Part shown: piece after piece, positions 19,137 to 31,146 of the stretch
Layout of the letters: each line of letters begins with the position of its first letter
How positions within the stretch are numbered: the first letter of the stretch is position 1
From: Rodentibacter mrazii
GTDB lineage: Bacteria; Pseudomonadota; Gammaproteobacteria; Enterobacterales; Pasteurellaceae
DNA length: 64,000 bases
Direction of reading: 5' to 3'
Assembly: GCF_001998825.1 (NCBI RefSeq)
Contig: NZ_MLHG01000008.1
Location: 1-64,000, forward strand
Translations under genes and position numbers: made by a program
The notes under the pieces: model-generated
What the model saw: only the letters and a program-made list of their open reading frames with translations
What the model was told of the DNA's origin: nothing
The model's database searches: none

Positions 19137-21722
19137 ATGATTTCAGAAGATAATTTTTCTCAACATACTCCAATGATGCAACAATATCTCAAGCTAAAAG
19201 CAGAAAGTCCGGATATTTTGTTGTTTTATCGAATGGGGGATTTTTATGAGCTGTTTTATGATGATGCGAAAAAAGCGGCAGCATTGTTAGATATTTCCCT
19301 TACCAAACGGGGGCAATCCGCAGGGCAGCCTATTCCCATGGCAGGCGTGCCCTATCACGCCGTAGAAGGCTATTTGGCGAAATTGGTTCAGCTGGGCGAG
19401 TCCGTTGCCATTTGTGAGCAGGTGGGCGATCCGGCAACGAGCAAAGGGCCTGTTGAGCGTCAAATTGTGCGTATTGTTACACCGGGTACAGTGAGTGACG
19501 AAGCCCTGTTATTAGAACGACAAGACAATTTGATTGCTGCCGTCTATCAAGAGAAAGATAAATTTGGTTTAGCCACATTGGATATGACATCCGGCCTTTT
19601 CCAACTGAGTGAGCCAGAAAATAAAGAAACTTTACGTGCGGAATTACAACGCATTGCCCCGGTGGAATTGCTCTATTGCGAAGATTTTAGTGACATGGCA
19701 ATTATTGAACATTGTAAAGGACTACGCCGCCGTCCTATTTGGGAATTTGAACTTAGCACGGCGATAAACTTGCTTAATCGTCAATTTGGCACACAAGATT
19801 TACGTGCTTTCGGTGTAGAAAAATCGCCTCTTGGCTTGAGTGCGGCTGGCTGTCTATTGCAATATGCTAAAGAAACCCAACGCACCGCCTTACCGCATAT
19901 TAACAGCATTAGTGTGATTCAAAATCAAGATTACATTCAACTGGATGCTGCCACAAGACGCAATTTAGAGCTTACCCAAAATCTCGCCGGTGGTACGGAT
20001 AATACCCTCTCTTCGGTGTTGGATAAATGTGTCACCCCAATGGGAAGCCGTTTGCTCAAACGTTGGATTCATCAACCTATTCGGGATACTCAAAAACTCA
20101 GCCAACGCCAACAGGCGATTGCAGAAATCTTAAATTTTGATCTGGTGGATGAATTACAGCCCTATTTAAAACAAGTGGGGGATATGGAACGCATTTTGGC
20201 TCGTGTGGCATTGCGTTCGGCTCGTCCACGAGATCTCACCCGTTTGCGTACTGCATTGGAGCAACTTCCCGAATTACGAGCGATCATTCAACAAAAAACG
20301 CCCCCGTTTTTGACCGCACTTTTTACCCAAATCGCTGATTTTTCTGAGCAGTGCGACTTACTTCAACGTGCCATTATTGAAACGCCCCCGCTTTTGATTC
20401 GTGATGGCGGGGTGATTGCACAAGGATACCATGCAGAATTGGATGAGTGGCGAATTCTTTCTGACGGCGCGACTCAATATTTAGAAAATCTAGAAAAACG
20501 CGAGCGCGAAAATACGGGGATCGACACCCTAAAAATCGGCTTTAATGCCGTTCACGGTTATTACATTCAAATTAGTCAAGGGCAAGCCCACAGAGCGCCG
20601 ATGCATTATGTGCGTCGCCAAACCTTAAAAAATGCGGAGCGATATATTATTCCGGAACTCAAGGAATATGAAGATAAAGTGCTGAAATCAAAAGGTGCTG
20701 CGCTCGCATTAGAAAAACAGCTTTACGAGGAATTATTCGATTTACTGCTCCCGCATTTAGGCGCATTGCAATTGGCAAGCCTTGCCTTATCGGAATTAGA
20801 TGTCTTAGTGAATTTAGCGGAGCGTGCCGACCGATTAAATTATGTCATGCCCACATTCTGTGACGAAATCAGCATGAAGATTGAAAACGGTCGTCATCCT
20901 GTGGTGGAACAGGTACTTAAAGAGCCTTTCATTGCAAATCCCGTTGAACTTAATAAAGATCGTCATTTGCTCATCATTACCGGACCTAATATGGGGGGGA
21001 AAAGCACTTATATGCGTCAAACCGCATTGATTGCTTTAATGGCGTATATGGGAAGTTTTGTACCGGCAGAACAGGCAAAAATCGGACCGATTGATCGCAT
21101 TTTTACCCGTATCGGTGCCTCTGATGATCTTGCCTCCGGTCGTTCAACCTTTATGGTAGAAATGACGGAAATGGCGAATATTCTCCATCAAGCTAGCGCA
21201 CAAAGTCTGGTATTAATTGATGAAATCGGGCGTGGAACCTCCACCTATGACGGGCTTTCCCTTGCTTGGGCATGTGCTGAGTGGTTGGCAAAAAATATCC
21301 GTTCGCTCACCTTATTCGCCACCCATTATTTTGAATTAACTGCTTTGCCGGAACAATTTTCCGGAATTGTGAACGTGCATTTAGATGCCCTTGAACACAA
21401 TAACACCATTGCCTTTATGCACAGCGTACAAGAAGGGGCGGCAAGCAAAAGCTATGGTTTAGCCGTTGCCGCCTTAGCCGGTGTACCGCAACAAGTCATT
21501 AAACTGGCAAAGCAAAAATTGACGCAATTAGAAAAAATATCGGGTCATGCTGCCGATCAGCAAATTCAAGCCTTGCGTGAGGCTAATCGACATCAAGGTG
21601 AACTTGCCTTTGAACAGGAAACAGACGCACTTCGTGAAGCCATTGAAAAGCTTGATCCAGACGAACTAAGCCCGAAACAGGCTTTAGCGTATTTATACCA
21701 ACTGAAGAAAATGGTGGATTAA
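19137..21722 (+). CDS. mutS: DNA mismatch repair protein
   Basis: An 861-residue MutS, the mismatch-recognising ATPase. The N-terminal mismatch-binding domain has [15 protein letters not shown], the MutS F-x-E motif (Phe38/Glu40 region), which contacts the mispair. Core and clamp domains follow. The ATPase Walker A is GPNMGGKST near residue 615, with [14 protein letters not shown] (Walker B and signature) and ATHYFELT after it. The C-terminal segment ends [17 protein letters not shown], the usual tetramerisation tail. It stands alone between non-repair genes and ends at a hairpin. Length equals that of close homologues. Confidence 0.98.
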   Translation: MISEDNFSQHTPMMQQYLKLKAESPDILLFYRMGDFYELFYDDAKKAAALLDISLTKRGQSAGQPIPMAGVPYHAVEGYLAKLVQLGESVAICEQVGDPATSKGPVERQIVRIVTPGTVSDEALLLERQDNLIAAVYQEKDKFGLATLDMTSGLFQLSEPENKETLRAELQRIAPVELLYCEDFSDMAIIEHCKGLRRRPIWEFELSTAINLLNRQFGTQDLRAFGVEKSPLGLSAAGCLLQYAKETQRTALPHINSISVIQNQDYIQLDAATRRNLELTQNLAGGTDNTLSSVLDKCVTPMGSRLLKRWIHQPIRDTQKLSQRQQAIAEILNFDLVDELQPYLKQVGDMERILARVALRSARPRDLTRLRTALEQLPELRAIIQQKTPPFLTALFTQIADFSEQCDLLQRAIIETPPLLIRDGGVIAQGYHAELDEWRILSDGATQYLENLEKRERENTGIDTLKIGFNAVHGYYIQISQGQAHRAPMHYVRRQTLKNAERYIIPELKEYEDKVLKSKGAALALEKQLYEELFDLLLPHLGALQLASLALSELDVLVNLAERADRLNYVMPTFCDEISMKIENGRHPVVEQVLKEPFIANPVELNKDRHLLIITGPNMGGKSTYMRQTALIALMAYMGSFVPAEQAKIGPIDRIFTRIGASDDLASGRSTFMVEMTEMANILHQASAQSLVLIDEIGRGTSTYDGLSLAWACAEWLAKNIRSLTLFATHYFELTALPEQFSGIVNVHLDALEHNNTIAFMHSVQEGAASKSYGLAVAALAGVPQQVIKLAKQKLTQLEKISGHAADQQIQALREANRHQGELAFEQETDALREAIEKLDPDELSPKQALAYLYQLKKMVD

Positions 21723-21735
21723 AACACAAAGAAAA

Positions 21736-21755
21736 ACGACCGCACTTGCGGTCGT
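21736..21755 (+). terminator. Uptake-signal hairpin after mutS
   Basis: ACGACCGCA and TGCGGTCGT form a perfect 9-bp stem with a 2-base loop. The arms overlap an uptake core (ACCGCACTT) that reads across the loop, unlike the usual two-core pair. T-richness after it is poor. Confidence 0.55.
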
Positions 21756-21771
21756 ATATTCAGCTTATATC

Positions 21772-21809
21772 GGGCTTTAAGCATAAATCACATCGACGCT
21801 TTAAAGCCC
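21772..21809. terminator. Terminator between mutS and convergent purL
   Basis: GGGCTTTAAGC pairs with GCTTTAAAGCCC with one bulge and a loop of about 15 bases, close to the end of purL. It likely serves purL on the minus strand. Confidence 0.55.
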
Positions 21810-21821
21810 AATAGTTTCCTG

Positions 21822-24800
21822 TTATTTAAACTGCACCCGTGCATTTCTAAATAAACGCATCCAAGCACCATCCTCACTCCAATCTTCCGGATACCAAGAG
21901 TTGCTCACGGCACGGAATACCCGTTCAGGGTGCGGCATCATGGCTGCGATTCGACCGTCCGTATTAGAAATCGCCGTGATACCTAAGACAGAGCCGTTTG
22001 GATTTGCCGGATAGCTTTCCGTTACATTTAGGTGGCTATCAATATATTGCCCAACAATTAAATTTTGTGCTTGAAGTGCGGTTAAATTTTCCGGTGTTTT
22101 GAATTCAACACGTCCCTCACCATGAGATACGGCGATTGGCATATGTGAACCCGCCATACCTTGGAACCATAAGGAATGCGTGTCATTGATTTTCACTAAA
22201 CCAACACGGGCTTCAAAACGCTCGGATTTATTTCGCACAAAGCGAGGCCAGTTTTCTGCACCCGGAATGATTTCCGCAAGATTAGAGATAAACTGACAAC
22301 CATTACACACCCCTAAAGAAAGGGTATTTTCATTGGCGAAGAATTGGCTGAATTGTTCACGTAATTGTGGGTTAAACAAAATGGATTTTGCCCAACCACC
22401 GCCGGCGCCGAGAACATCACCGTAAGAGAAACCGCCGCAAGCGACCATGGCATTAAAATCGTCCAAATGGTAACGACCTGCCATTAAATCACTCATATGT
22501 ACATCAACCGCCGCAAATCCAGCACGATCAAACGCCGCCGCCATTTCCACATGGCTGTTTACACCTTGTTCACGTAACACGGCAACTTTTGGTTTTGCCC
22601 CTTTCGCAATATAAGGTGCGGCAATATCTTCATTCGGATCGTAGGTTAAGCAAGCAGATAATCCGTTGTTGTTCGGATCTTTTTTCGCCTCAAATTCTTG
22701 ATCGGCACATTCCGGGTTATCCCGTAAACGTTGCATTTGATGGGTTAATTCCGCCCAAATACCACGCAATTCAGAACGTTTTTCACTGAGTAATTTTTTA
22801 TTGCCACGAGCGATTTCAATGTGATTTTCCGTTGTAACTGCACCGAGTTCGTGGGTAAACGGTAATAAATTGTGCGCATTTAAAATTTCCCGTACGGCGG
22901 TTAATTCGTTTTCCGCTACTTGAATGACCGCTCCCAGTTCTTCGTTAAATAATACCGCGAGATCATTATCGCCTAAGGCGGAAATATCCACTTCAATACC
23001 ACAGTTTCCGGCGAATGCCATTTCCGCCAAGGTGACGATTAATCCACCGTCGGAACGGTCGTGATAAGCTAATAATTTACGTTCTGCCACAAGGGTTTGC
23101 ATTGCTTCAAAGAAGTGTTTCAATGCCCCTACATTTTCTACATCTGCCGGTTTATCACCGAGTTGTTTGTAAACCTGGGCAAGTGCGGTCGCACCAAGGC
23201 GATTTTTACCTTCACCCAAATCAATCAGCAACAGTCGGGACGCACCTTTATCGGTACGAAGTTGCGGTGTGACGGTTTTGCGTACATCTTCCACGCGGGC
23301 AAACGCACTGATCACTAAAGAAAGTGGGGCGGTGACCGCTTTTTTCTCGCCATTTTCTTCCCAAGTCGTTTTCATTGACATGGAATCTTTGCCTACCGGA
23401 ATGGTGATGCCAAGAGCAGGGCAAAGTTCTTCACCGACGGCTTTCACCGCTTCATAAAGTCCGGCATCTTCACCACCATGGCCGGCTGCTGACATCCAGT
23501 TGGCGGAAAGTTTAATGCGTTTAATCTCGCCAATATTGGTAGCGGCGATATTGGTGATGGATTCCGCTACGGCCAAACGAGCAGAGGCACCAAAATCAAG
23601 TAATGCCACTGGTGCACGTTCGCCCATTGACATGGCTTCACCATGATAGCTATCAAGACTTGCGGTGGTGACGGCCACATCGGAAACCGGAATTTGCCAT
23701 GGACCGACCATTTGATCCCGTGCCACCATACCGGTGACAGAGCGGTCGCCAATGGTAATGAGGAAAGTTTTTTCTGCCACCACCGGTAAACGTAATACAC
23801 GGTGGAGGGCTTCTTTCAACACTATATTATCTTGTGAAACTGGTGGATTTTTGACCGCACTTGATTGCACATTGCGGGTCATTTTTGGCGTTTTACCGAG
23901 CAGCACGTTCATTGGTAAATCAATCGGATTATTATCGAAATGGCTGTCGTGCAAGGTTAAATGTTTTTCTTCCGTAGCTTCACCAATCACCGCAAAAGGC
24001 GCGCGTTCACGTTCACAAAGTGCGGTGAATAAATCCAATTTTTCCGGTGCAATGGCTAAAACATAGCGTTCTTGTGACTCGTTACACCAAATTTCAAGAG
24101 GCGACATGCCTTTTTCATCACAAAGAATGGAACGTAAATCGAATTTTCCACCTCGCTCGCCATCGTGTACCAATTCAGGCATGGCATTGGATAAACCGCC
24201 TGCGCCTACATCGTGAATAAATAAAATCGGGTTATCTTCACCGAGTTGCCAGCAACGGTCGATCACCTCTTGGCAACGGCGTTCCATTTCAGGGTTTTCC
24301 CGTTGAACGGAAGCAAAATCCAAATCTTCTTTTGATTTACCGCTATTCATTGAGGAGGCCGCACCACCACCTAAACCGATATTCATCGCCGGGCCACCTA
24401 ATACGATAAGTTTTGCGCCAACAGGAATTTCGCCTTTTTGCACATGTTCGGCACGAATATTACCGATACCGCCTGCCAGCATAATCGGTTTGTGATAACC
24501 ACGGACTTCCTCGCCGTTAAAACTGTTCACTTTTTCTTCATAAGTGCGGAAATAGCCGAGCAATGCCGGGCGACCAAATTCATTGTTAAATGCCGCACCG
24601 CCTAACGGACCTTCAATCATAATATCGAGGGCAGATGCAATGCGGTTAGGCTTCGAAAGCGGATTTTCCCAAGGTTGCTCAAAGTTTGGAATCACCAGAT
24701 TTGATACGGAAAAACCGGTTAAACCTGCCTTCGGTTTTGCCCCACGACCGGTTGCCCCTTCATCACGAATTTCCCCACCGGAGCCGGTTGCCGCCCCCGG

Positions 24801-25715
24801 GAAAGGCGAGATCGCTGTTGGGTGATTGTGCGTTTCCACTTTCATCAAAATATGAGCATCTTCATTGTGGTAACGATATTGCCCGTCTTGATCGGCAAAG
24901 AAACGTCCCACTTTAGAGCCTTCCATCACAGCGGCGTTATCTTTATAGGCGGAAAGCACGAAATCCGGCGTTTTCTCAAAGGTGTTTTTGATCATTTTGA
25001 ACAAGGATTTTTCTTGTTTTTCACCGTCAATCACCCAGTCCGCATTAAAGATTTTATGGCGACAATGCTCGGAATTCGCTTGGGCGAACATATAAAGTTC
25101 AATGTCGTTCGGGTTGCGTCCAAGGGCGGTGAAATTTTCCACCAAATAATCAATTTCATCTTCCGCTAAAGCAAGCCCCAGTTCAATATTGGCGGTTTCT
25201 AACGCTTTTCGGCCACCGCCTAAAATATCCACGGTAGTGAACGCTTTGGGTGCTTGGTGGCGGAATAAAACTTCGGCCTCTTTGGCATCACGCACCACGG
25301 TTTCCATCATACGGTCGTGCAAAAGTGCGGTTAATTTTGACTGTGTTTTTTCATCTAAAGATTGGTTAAATTCAAAGTAATAGGCAAGACCACGTTCAAT
25401 TCGATCCACTTCTTTTAAGCCGCAATTATGGGCGATATCTGTCGCTTTGGATGACCAAGAGGAAATGGTGCCGACACGTGGGATAACAATAAAGGTTTCA
25501 CCTTTTGCTTCGTGTTCTGCCAAGGTAGGGCCGTAATGGAGCAAGGCTTTTAGTTTGCTTTCCTGTTCGCCGGAAAGCGGTGCATTGAGTTCGACAAAAT
25601 GGATATACTCGGCATAGACAGATTTTACCGGTAGCCCGTTTTGTTGGAATTTTTGCATTAAACCATTGATGCGGAATTCGGAAAGGGCAGGTGAGCCACG
25701 AAAAATTTGAAACAT
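21822..25715 (-). CDS. purL: Phosphoribosylformylglycinamidine synthase
   Basis: A 1297-residue large-type PurL that converts FGAR to FGAM in purine synthesis using glutamine and ATP. The start [14 protein letters not shown] at 25715 matches the family, has AAGGGA upstream, and is 32 codons inside the longest frame. The order is an N-terminal PurS-like domain, two AIRS-type ATP-grasp-like halves (with [22 protein letters not shown]), and a C-terminal class I glutaminase with the nucleophile in GVCNGCQ near residue 1137 and PHPERVFR near the end. Length is close to E. coli PurL (1295). A perfect PurR operator sits upstream. Confidence 0.97.
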   Translation of the reverse strand: MFQIFRGSPALSEFRINGLMQKFQQNGLPVKSVYAEYIHFVELNAPLSGEQESKLKALLHYGPTLAEHEAKGETFIVIPRVGTISSWSSKATDIAHNCGLKEVDRIERGLAYYFEFNQSLDEKTQSKLTALLHDRMMETVVRDAKEAEVLFRHQAPKAFTTVDILGGGRKALETANIELGLALAEDEIDYLVENFTALGRNPNDIELYMFAQANSEHCRHKIFNADWVIDGEKQEKSLFKMIKNTFEKTPDFVLSAYKDNAAVMEGSKVGRFFADQDGQYRYHNEDAHILMKVETHNHPTAISPFPGAATGSGGEIRDEGATGRGAKPKAGLTGFSVSNLVIPNFEQPWENPLSKPNRIASALDIMIEGPLGGAAFNNEFGRPALLGYFRTYEEKVNSFNGEEVRGYHKPIMLAGGIGNIRAEHVQKGEIPVGAKLIVLGGPAMNIGLGGGAASSMNSGKSKEDLDFASVQRENPEMERRCQEVIDRCWQLGEDNPILFIHDVGAGGLSNAMPELVHDGERGGKFDLRSILCDEKGMSPLEIWCNESQERYVLAIAPEKLDLFTALCERERAPFAVIGEATEEKHLTLHDSHFDNNPIDLPMNVLLGKTPKMTRNVQSSAVKNPPVSQDNIVLKEALHRVLRLPVVAEKTFLITIGDRSVTGMVARDQMVGPWQIPVSDVAVTTASLDSYHGEAMSMGERAPVALLDFGASARLAVAESITNIAATNIGEIKRIKLSANWMSAAGHGGEDAGLYEAVKAVGEELCPALGITIPVGKDSMSMKTTWEENGEKKAVTAPLSLVISAFARVEDVRKTVTPQLRTDKGASRLLLIDLGEGKNRLGATALAQVYKQLGDKPADVENVGALKHFFEAMQTLVAERKLLAYHDRSDGGLIVTLAEMAFAGNCGIEVDISALGDNDLAVLFNEELGAVIQVAENELTAVREILNAHNLLPFTHELGAVTTENHIEIARGNKKLLSEKRSELRGIWAELTHQMQRLRDNPECADQEFEAKKDPNNNGLSACLTYDPNEDIAAPYIAKGAKPKVAVLREQGVNSHVEMAAAFDRAGFAAVDVHMSDLMAGRYHLDDFNAMVACGGFSYGDVLGAGGGWAKSILFNPQLREQFSQFFANENTLSLGVCNGCQFISNLAEIIPGAENWPRFVRNKSERFEARVGLVKINDTHSLWFQGMAGSHMPIAVSHGEGRVEFKTPENLTALQAQNLIVGQYIDSHLNVTESYPANPNGSVLGITAISNTDGRIAAMMPHPERVFRAVSNSWYPEDWSEDGAWMRLFRNARVQFK

Positions 25716-25758
25716 AAGGATTCCCTTTGAGCCTAAATAGAAATGAAAATTGCGCACT

Positions 25759-25797
25759 ATTATAAAGGAAAAGGGAGAAAAACGAAAACGTTTGCGT
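25759..25797 (-). promoter_or_regulatory. purL promoter with overlapping PurR operator
   Basis: Bases 25782-25797 are ACGAAAACGTTTGCGT, the exact complement of the E. coli PurR consensus. On the minus strand a TATAAT at 25764-25759 lies downstream of it, and the -35 region (TTTCGT) falls inside the operator. Purine-bound PurR should block polymerase here. The nearby DUF924 gene on the plus strand could share it. Confidence 0.88.
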
Positions 25798-25871
25798 TTG
25801 TTTTCCGGCATTCTTTATCAAGCGGTTTTCTTGTAAAATATTACTCGTTTTTTTATTGAGAGGAGAAAGCA

Positions 25872-26411
25872 ATGTCTTACCAACGCGTACTTGATTTTTG
25901 GTTTAATGAGGAAACAAAACCGTTTTGGTTTGCTAAAAGTGAGGCGTTTGACCGCAAAATCCGTGAGCAATTTTATGAGTTATGGCAGCAGGCGGCACAA
26001 TCGGAATTAAGCCATTGGCGTGAAACAGTACATGGTCGGTTGGCTGAGATTATTGTATTAGACCAGTTTTCACGCAATTTACATCGTGATAGCCCTTTGG
26101 CATTTGCACAGGACAATATGGCTATTGCGTTGGCACAAGAGGCGGTGAAACAACCTGAATTTAAAACTATGACTGTGCGTGAACGTCATTTTATGCTAAT
26201 GCCGTTAATGCATAGTGAAAGCAAAGTGATTCATGAACAAGCCGTGCCTTTATTTGAACAATTTGGCCCCGAGGAAAGTGTGGATTTTGAATTAAAACAT
26301 AAGGTGATTATTGATCGTTTTGGACGCTATCCTCATCGTAATGCCGTATTAGGGCGGGAAAGTAGCGCAGAAGAAATCGAATTTTTAACCCAACCGGGAT
26401 CGAGTTTTTAA
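25872..26411 (+). CDS. DUF924 family protein
   Basis: A 179-residue cytoplasmic protein of the DUF924 family. It starts VLDFWFNEETKPFWFAKSEAFD and has the conserved LAEIIVLDQFSRNLHRD and FMLMPLMHSESKVIHEQ segments. The fold is all-helical and resembles tetratricopeptide proteins, but the biochemical role is unknown. AGAGGAGA precedes the ATG. It is divergent from purL and shares the short region holding the PurR box, so purine control is possible but unproven. A paired uptake-signal terminator closes it. Confidence 0.85.
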   Translation: MSYQRVLDFWFNEETKPFWFAKSEAFDRKIREQFYELWQQAAQSELSHWRETVHGRLAEIIVLDQFSRNLHRDSPLAFAQDNMAIALAQEAVKQPEFKTMTVRERHFMLMPLMHSESKVIHEQAVPLFEQFGPEESVDFELKHKVIIDRFGRYPHRNAVLGRESSAEEIEFLTQPGSSF

Positions 26412-26421
26412 TAGATGGAAC

Positions 26422-26450
26422 AAAAGTGCGGTTGATTTTAACCGCACTTT
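26422..26450. terminator. Paired uptake-signal terminator
   Basis: AAAAGTGCGGTT pairs with AACCGCACTTT across a short loop, between the convergent DUF924 and formate/nitrite channel genes, so it can act in both directions. Confidence 0.85.
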
Positions 26451-26457
26451 ATGAAAT

Positions 26458-27252
26458 TTAGATCTGATAGTCTTCTTTCAATAAATGACGATAAGCATAC
26501 AAATAAGAAGCGCCCACAAATGCCGCGCCACCTGTAACGTTACCAAGAAAAACCGGAATCATATTTAAGAAAAATTCTCCCCAAGTGATATTCGCACCGG
26601 CAAAAATTCCGGCAGGAATGATAAACATATTAGCGACAAAATGTTGTAAACCGATAAGCACGAAAATCATCACAGGAAACCACATGGCAAGGATTCGTCC
26701 TGAAGTTTGTTTTGCGCCAAAATAAAACCAAATTCCCATACAGACCATCCAGTTACAGGCAATGGCAGAAATGAAGGCGCGGGAAAAATCCATTTGTACT
26801 TTCGCTTCTGCAATAGCGATAGTTTTAGCGGAGGCAATACCTTCTGCCAAGCCCACATAATGTCCTAAGAAAAATGCCATAAACAGTGCACCGGCAAGGT
26901 TACCAAGGCTGACAATCCCCCAGTTTTGGACTAATTTTTTGAAACTGACACGTTTACTGAGTCGCCCTAATGCCATCATCATCATGTTTCCGGTGGCGAG
27001 TTCTCCTCCGCCGATGAGGATACAGATTAAACAAATAGGAAACACAGCCGCACCTAATAAGGTGGCAAGCCCGCTCCACTCGGAGGGGATTCCGCTCACC
27101 ACTTTCAAATAAGCCATATAACCGAAGCTGACATAACCGCCACCTAAAAAACTGAGAATGGCGAGGGTTTTAAGATGGCCTTGTGATTTGGCATAACTTT
27201 TGTCAATAACATCTTGTAAAATTTCATGAGGGTAAAGATCACGGCTGTTCAT
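26458..27252 (-). CDS. Formate/nitrite transporter family protein
   Basis: A 264-residue inner-membrane protein with six predicted membrane segments, of the FocA/NirC/HSC family. These pentameric channels pass formate, nitrite or hydrosulfide. Visible family features include LLGAAVFPICLICILIGGGELATGNMMM in the second segment region and ANMFIIPAGIFAGANITWGEFFLNMIPVFLGNVTGG near the C-terminus. There is no adjacent formate lyase or nitrite reductase to choose the substrate, so no specific symbol is given. A weak GGAAA ribosome site precedes the start. Confidence 0.85.
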   Translation of the reverse strand: MNSRDLYPHEILQDVIDKSYAKSQGHLKTLAILSFLGGGYVSFGYMAYLKVVSGIPSEWSGLATLLGAAVFPICLICILIGGGELATGNMMMMALGRLSKRVSFKKLVQNWGIVSLGNLAGALFMAFFLGHYVGLAEGIASAKTIAIAEAKVQMDFSRAFISAIACNWMVCMGIWFYFGAKQTSGRILAMWFPVMIFVLIGLQHFVANMFIIPAGIFAGANITWGEFFLNMIPVFLGNVTGGAAFVGASYLYAYRHLLKEDYQI

Positions 27253-27359
27253 TATATTTCCTTTTTTATTAATAACTTATTGATGATTAAAGGTGACAAA
27301 ATATCTACATACCCTAGAAAAATGGCAAAGATAATACTTTGCCATAAGGAGAGAAGGAA

Positions 27360-27911
27360 TTATGCGAAGGGTTGTAATTCCGGGTTGATTGGGGTTTCTG
27401 CAATATTATTGACATAGTTACATAATGTGGCGAGGCTCACGCCAAGGATGACATCAATCGCATTTTCTTGTGTATAGCCTGCGTCAAAAAAGGCTTGAAG
27501 TTGCGCCGGTGTGAGTTTTGCTTTTTGCAAGATGACCGCAAGGGTAAAACGGGCGAGGGTATCAAGTTTATCATCGCTTTCAATGCGTGCGGTGGCACGG
27601 ATTTGGTTCACAAGCCCTTCCTCTAACTTTAATACTTTTAAGGCAATTTTCGTATGTCCTGCCACACAGAATCCACAGCCGTTTACCACGGCCGCGGTAA
27701 TTTGTACGACCTCACGTTCTGTTGCGGTAAGGCTATTTCTACCGTTAATGCCGCCCACGGTGCGATAGGTTTCTAAGGCGGTGGGGGCATTAGCCAATAC
27801 GCCGATTAAATTTGGAATAAATCCATTGGCATTTTTGATCGCAGTTAAGGCTTCTTTTGCGGCTTCCGGTGCGGTGTCAATATTGTGGATAATAAATTGA
27901 GATTGAGACAT
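27360..27911 (-). CDS. Carboxymuconolactone decarboxylase/AhpD-like protein
   Basis: A 183-residue member of the CMD/AhpD superfamily. The redox motif is CGFCVAGH with Cys79, Cys82 and His86, the spacing of the AhpD peroxidase family (CxxC-xxx-H). It should therefore handle peroxide or act as a thiol oxidoreductase rather than decarboxylate. The start has AGGAG a short distance upstream. It stands between the formate/nitrite channel and lpxH, with no peroxiredoxin nearby to serve as a partner. Confidence 0.82.
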   Translation of the reverse strand: MSQSQFIIHNIDTAPEAAKEALTAIKNANGFIPNLIGVLANAPTALETYRTVGGINGRNSLTATEREVVQITAAVVNGCGFCVAGHTKIALKVLKLEEGLVNQIRATARIESDDKLDTLARFTLAVILQKAKLTPAQLQAFFDAGYTQENAIDVILGVSLATLCNYVNNIAETPINPELQPFA

Positions 27912-28052
27912 AAAAAACTCCTGTTGTAAAAATCACTTGCCGCTTGATAGTACGTGAGGAGTTTTGGTTTTGGAAAGAAATAAAGGCTATTTGATAGATG
28001 AAAAAGTTATAAGTGTGAAAGGATTATTCGAATATTTTCACACGGAATTACG

Positions 28053-28763
28053 CTACTTTAGGAAACCAATTTCCCCATTTTCTTCCGCCACTAGAATTGA
28101 TGCATAATCGGTTCGCCAATCACCTAGTACAATGCGTTTTTTGCCCTCATAGTGATGAATCGCTTCTCGGTGGGTATGCCCGTGAATTAAGAGAGGGGCA
28201 TTGCATTGCTGCATTTTGGCTAAGGTGAAAGGAAGGTTTACATCCATAATTTCATCAGCTTTGTGTGCTTTGTCTTTTCGGCTTTTTGCCCGAATTTTCT
28301 CCGCAATTTTTAACCGCACTTTTAAGGGTAAATGAAGGAAAAGCCATTGCCGCCATTTTTGATGAACCTTGAGGCGGAATTGTTGATAGTTGACATCATC
28401 AATACAAAGGGTATCGCCGTGGCAGAGTAAGGTAGGCATACCGTAAAGATTAATCATTTGATAATCGGGCAGTAAAATTATCCCTGTTTCTTTAGTAAAG
28501 CGTTTTCCAATAAGAAAATCACGGTTGCCGTGGATAAAGTAGCAAGCGATACCTTGTCCTGTGAGATGTTTAATTGCACCTTTAACTTGAGTAATTAATG
28601 GCGATTGTTCGTCATCACCGATCCAAAAATCAAATAAATCGCCGAGGATGTAAACTGCCTCCGCTGTTGGAGCAAGATTGTGCATAAAGTCTAAGAAAAG
28701 AGCGGTCAATTTTGGTTGTGTTTCGCTCAGGTGAAGATCTGCAATGAAATAAGTCTTTTTCAT
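28053..28763 (-). CDS. lpxH: UDP-2,3-diacylglucosamine diphosphatase
   Basis: A 236-residue metallophosphatase that cleaves UDP-2,3-diacylglucosamine to lipid X in lipid A synthesis, at the inner face of the inner membrane. The two-metal signature runs D9-x-H11 (IADLHL), then GDLFDFW, GNRDFL, CHGDT and GHTHR. The length fits LpxH (about 240). It is divergent from plsC, and the lpxH-plsC-ftsP order also occurs in H. influenzae. An uptake core codes LTAL near residue 18 only in a degenerate form; a full one lies further into the gene at about 28313. Confidence 0.95.
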   Translation of the reverse strand: MKKTYFIADLHLSETQPKLTALFLDFMHNLAPTAEAVYILGDLFDFWIGDDEQSPLITQVKGAIKHLTGQGIACYFIHGNRDFLIGKRFTKETGIILLPDYQMINLYGMPTLLCHGDTLCIDDVNYQQFRLKVHQKWRQWLFLHLPLKVRLKIAEKIRAKSRKDKAHKADEIMDVNLPFTLAKMQQCNAPLLIHGHTHREAIHHYEGKKRIVLGDWRTDYASILVAEENGEIGFLK

Positions 28764-28812
28764 AAAATTTCCGTAAATTTTTGTCTAGATTAGCACAAAA
28801 TTCCTTCTAATT

Positions 28813-28821
28813 TGCTATACT
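28813..28821 (+). promoter_or_regulatory. Extended -10 promoter of plsC-ftsP
   Basis: TGCTATACT is identical to the potD extended -10, with no clear -35, about 29 bases before the plsC start. Confidence 0.5.
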
Positions 28822-28849
28822 TCCGCGAAATTTTCTCATAGGTATTGAT

Positions 28850-29596
28850 ATGTTAAAACTGGTTCGAATCCTCATTGTGGTGATTTGCTGTATTTTAATT
28901 TGTGTGCTTGGCACGATTTATTCCTTTATCCGCTTTAAAAATCCCAGCAATGTAGGTGTAATGGCTCGATGGTTTGGGCGTTTGTACCCGCTTTTCGGGT
29001 TGCAAGTGGAACACCGTTTTCCGGAAAATAAAGAAAACTTTGGGCGTGCGATTTATATTGGTAATCACCAAAATAACTACGATATGGTGACGATTTCTTA
29101 TATGGTGCAACCTCGTACCGTGAGTGTTGGGAAGAAAAGCCTGATGTGGATACCGTTTTTCGGTATTTTGTATTGGGTAACGGGCAATGTTTTTTTGGAT
29201 CGGGAAAATCGTTCTAAGGCTCATGGCACAATGACACAGCTTGCAGAGCGTATTAATAAAGATAACCTTTCTATTTGGATGTTTCCGGAAGGCACGCGAA
29301 GTCGTGGACGGGGATTATTACCTTTTAAAACCGGTGCGTTTTATGCTGCAGTTGCCGCTGGTGTACCGATTATCCCGGTGGTGTGTTCAACCACTCATAA
29401 TAAAATCAATCTAAATCGTTGGGATAACGGCAAGGTGATTTGCGAAATGATGGCGCCGATTGATACGAGCGGTTATAGCAAAGAAACCGTGCGAGATTTA
29501 GCCACATATTGCCACGATTTGATGGAAAAGCGTATTGCCGAATTGGATGTGGAAATTATGCAATTCCATCAAAATAAGGAAAGTTCAAATGCTTAA
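28850..29596 (+). CDS. plsC: 1-acyl-sn-glycerol-3-phosphate acyltransferase
   Basis: A 248-residue membrane acyltransferase that makes phosphatidic acid from lysophosphatidic acid. An N-terminal membrane helix (residues 5-28) precedes the HX4D active site NHQNNYD (His73, Asp78). The substrate-binding motif FPEGTRSRG begins at residue 145. The last codons overlap the ftsP start in ATGCTTAA (8 bases), which points to translational coupling. Two genes of the envelope are thus made together. Confidence 0.95.
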   Translation: MLKLVRILIVVICCILICVLGTIYSFIRFKNPSNVGVMARWFGRLYPLFGLQVEHRFPENKENFGRAIYIGNHQNNYDMVTISYMVQPRTVSVGKKSLMWIPFFGILYWVTGNVFLDRENRSKAHGTMTQLAERINKDNLSIWMFPEGTRSRGRGLLPFKTGAFYAAVAAGVPIIPVVCSTTHNKINLNRWDNGKVICEMMAPIDTSGYSKETVRDLATYCHDLMEKRIAELDVEIMQFHQNKESSNA

Positions 29597-30998
29597 ACTT
29601 TCCCGCCGACAGTTGCTAAAAACAAGTGCAATTTCCACCGCACTTTTTACTGTGCCGACACCTCTCATTGCCGCGACACGACCTAAATTGGTCGTACCGC
29701 CATTGGTTGAAGTGCGCCGTGGTCGCCCGATTATTCTGACTATGGAGGAAACGGGATATAAGCTGGACGGCGAACATCAGGTCAGCGTATGGGGCTTTAA
29801 CGGTAATTATTTAGGGCCGACAATCAAAATTAAGTCGGGTAGTTTTGCGAAACTCAATTACCACAATAATTTACCTCAACACGTCTCCCTTTCCATCCAA
29901 GGTTTACAGGCTTCCGGTGAATTGTTTGGTGGGGCGGCACGAGTACTTAAAAAAGGCGAGTCTTGGGCACCGATTGTGCCGATTGAGCAACCTGCCGCCA
30001 CTTGTTGGTATCGCTCTGCGACATTGGCTAACTCTGCTTATCAAACCTATCGGGGATTAGTGGGAATGTGGTTGGTTGAAGATGAGCAAAGCACTAAATC
30101 CGCTCTTCCCCGTAAATATGGGGTAGATGATATTCCATTGATTTTACAGGATATGGAATTTAATAGTGAAGGGTTACAACTATTCAAACAAAATCAACCG
30201 CACTTTGTGGGGAATCGCTTATTAGTCAATGGCTTGGAAGCCCCTTATTTAGATGTGCCTCGTGGGTGGGTGAGATTGCGTTTGCTCAACGCCTCTTTGG
30301 CTCGGGCTTATGATCTGCGTTTGGATAACGATCAAGACATCACGGTGATTGCAAAAGATTTAGGCTTTCTTCCTCAAGGTAATGTGGTGAAATCCTTTAT
30401 TTTGGCTCCGGGCGAGCGGACAGAAATCTTAATTAATCTAAGTGAAGGTGGTAATGTTTCGCTTATTTCAGGGCATAAACGGGGTATTTTTGACAAAGTG
30501 AAACAGGTGTTTTCCTCTGACGGTGAATTAGTGGAAAATACCGTATTAGAATTACGCCCTCAAGGTGATTTTTCCGCTTTCGCTCAAAAAATGGACGTAA
30601 AATTTGAGACAGATGCAGTGTCTATGCTAAATGCAAAAATTGAACGAGAGCGAACATTTGTTTTGGATGTCACAGGCGCTTTAATTAACCAACAACGTTT
30701 TGATCCTCGCCGTGTGGATGTTGTGGCAAAACAAGGCTCGGTGGAACGCTGGATTTTAACCAGTTCTCTACCGGTTGGGTTTACCCTTCAAGGGGCGAAA
30801 TTTATCGTGGAAAGTAATGAGAATGGTGTGTCGAAAGAGAGTGAGTTAGCTTGGAAAGATACAGTATGGGTGAGAGGAAAAACGCAAATTTTAGTGCGTT
30901 TTGATCAACCTTCCTCCAATAATTATCCGTTTATTTTTGGCGCATCGAATCTTATGCTTGCCGATATGGGCTGCATTGGAATAATGATTGTGCAATAA
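29589..30998 (+). CDS. ftsP: Cell-division protein FtsP (SufI), Tat-exported cupredoxin fold
   Basis: A 469-residue exported protein. The start at 29589 is chosen because it overlaps the plsC stop and gives a compact Tat signal: SRRQLLK, then a weakly hydrophobic stretch and an AIA-type cleavage region. Three cupredoxin domains follow, as in multicopper oxidases, but copper-ligand His clusters are not evident, as known for FtsP. FtsP stabilises the divisome under stress in E. coli. An uptake core at 29637-29645 codes STALF inside the signal peptide. Two direct upstream starts would extend the protein by 18 residues that lie within plsC and are unlikely. Confidence 0.93.
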   Translation: MLKLSRRQLLKTSAISTALFTVPTPLIAATRPKLVVPPLVEVRRGRPIILTMEETGYKLDGEHQVSVWGFNGNYLGPTIKIKSGSFAKLNYHNNLPQHVSLSIQGLQASGELFGGAARVLKKGESWAPIVPIEQPAATCWYRSATLANSAYQTYRGLVGMWLVEDEQSTKSALPRKYGVDDIPLILQDMEFNSEGLQLFKQNQPHFVGNRLLVNGLEAPYLDVPRGWVRLRLLNASLARAYDLRLDNDQDITVIAKDLGFLPQGNVVKSFILAPGERTEILINLSEGGNVSLISGHKRGIFDKVKQVFSSDGELVENTVLELRPQGDFSAFAQKMDVKFETDAVSMLNAKIERERTFVLDVTGALINQQRFDPRRVDVVAKQGSVERWILTSSLPVGFTLQGAKFIVESNENGVSKESELAWKDTVWVRGKTQILVRFDQPSSNNYPFIFGASNLMLADMGCIGIMIVQ

Positions 30999-31111
30999 AA
31001 AGTGTGGTCTATTTTTTTAGTTTATTTTTATTAGTTTTACAGGGAAAACAATAAAAAGATGGGAAAAGTTTATCAAGATTTATCGTTTAGCGTGGTGAAA
31101 TAATCACAAGT

Positions 31112-31145
31112 AAAAATGGATAATCATTGTTGATTATCCATTTTT
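31112..31145. terminator. Terminator between ftsP and convergent slyX
   Basis: A perfect 15-bp stem (AAAAATGGATAATCA with its complement) around a 4-base loop ends in T residues. It works in both directions. Confidence 0.92.
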
Positions 31146-31146
31146 T

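Noticed and set aside
24822-25169. 115-codon plus-strand frame inside purL
   Set aside because: Antisense to conserved PurL sequence.
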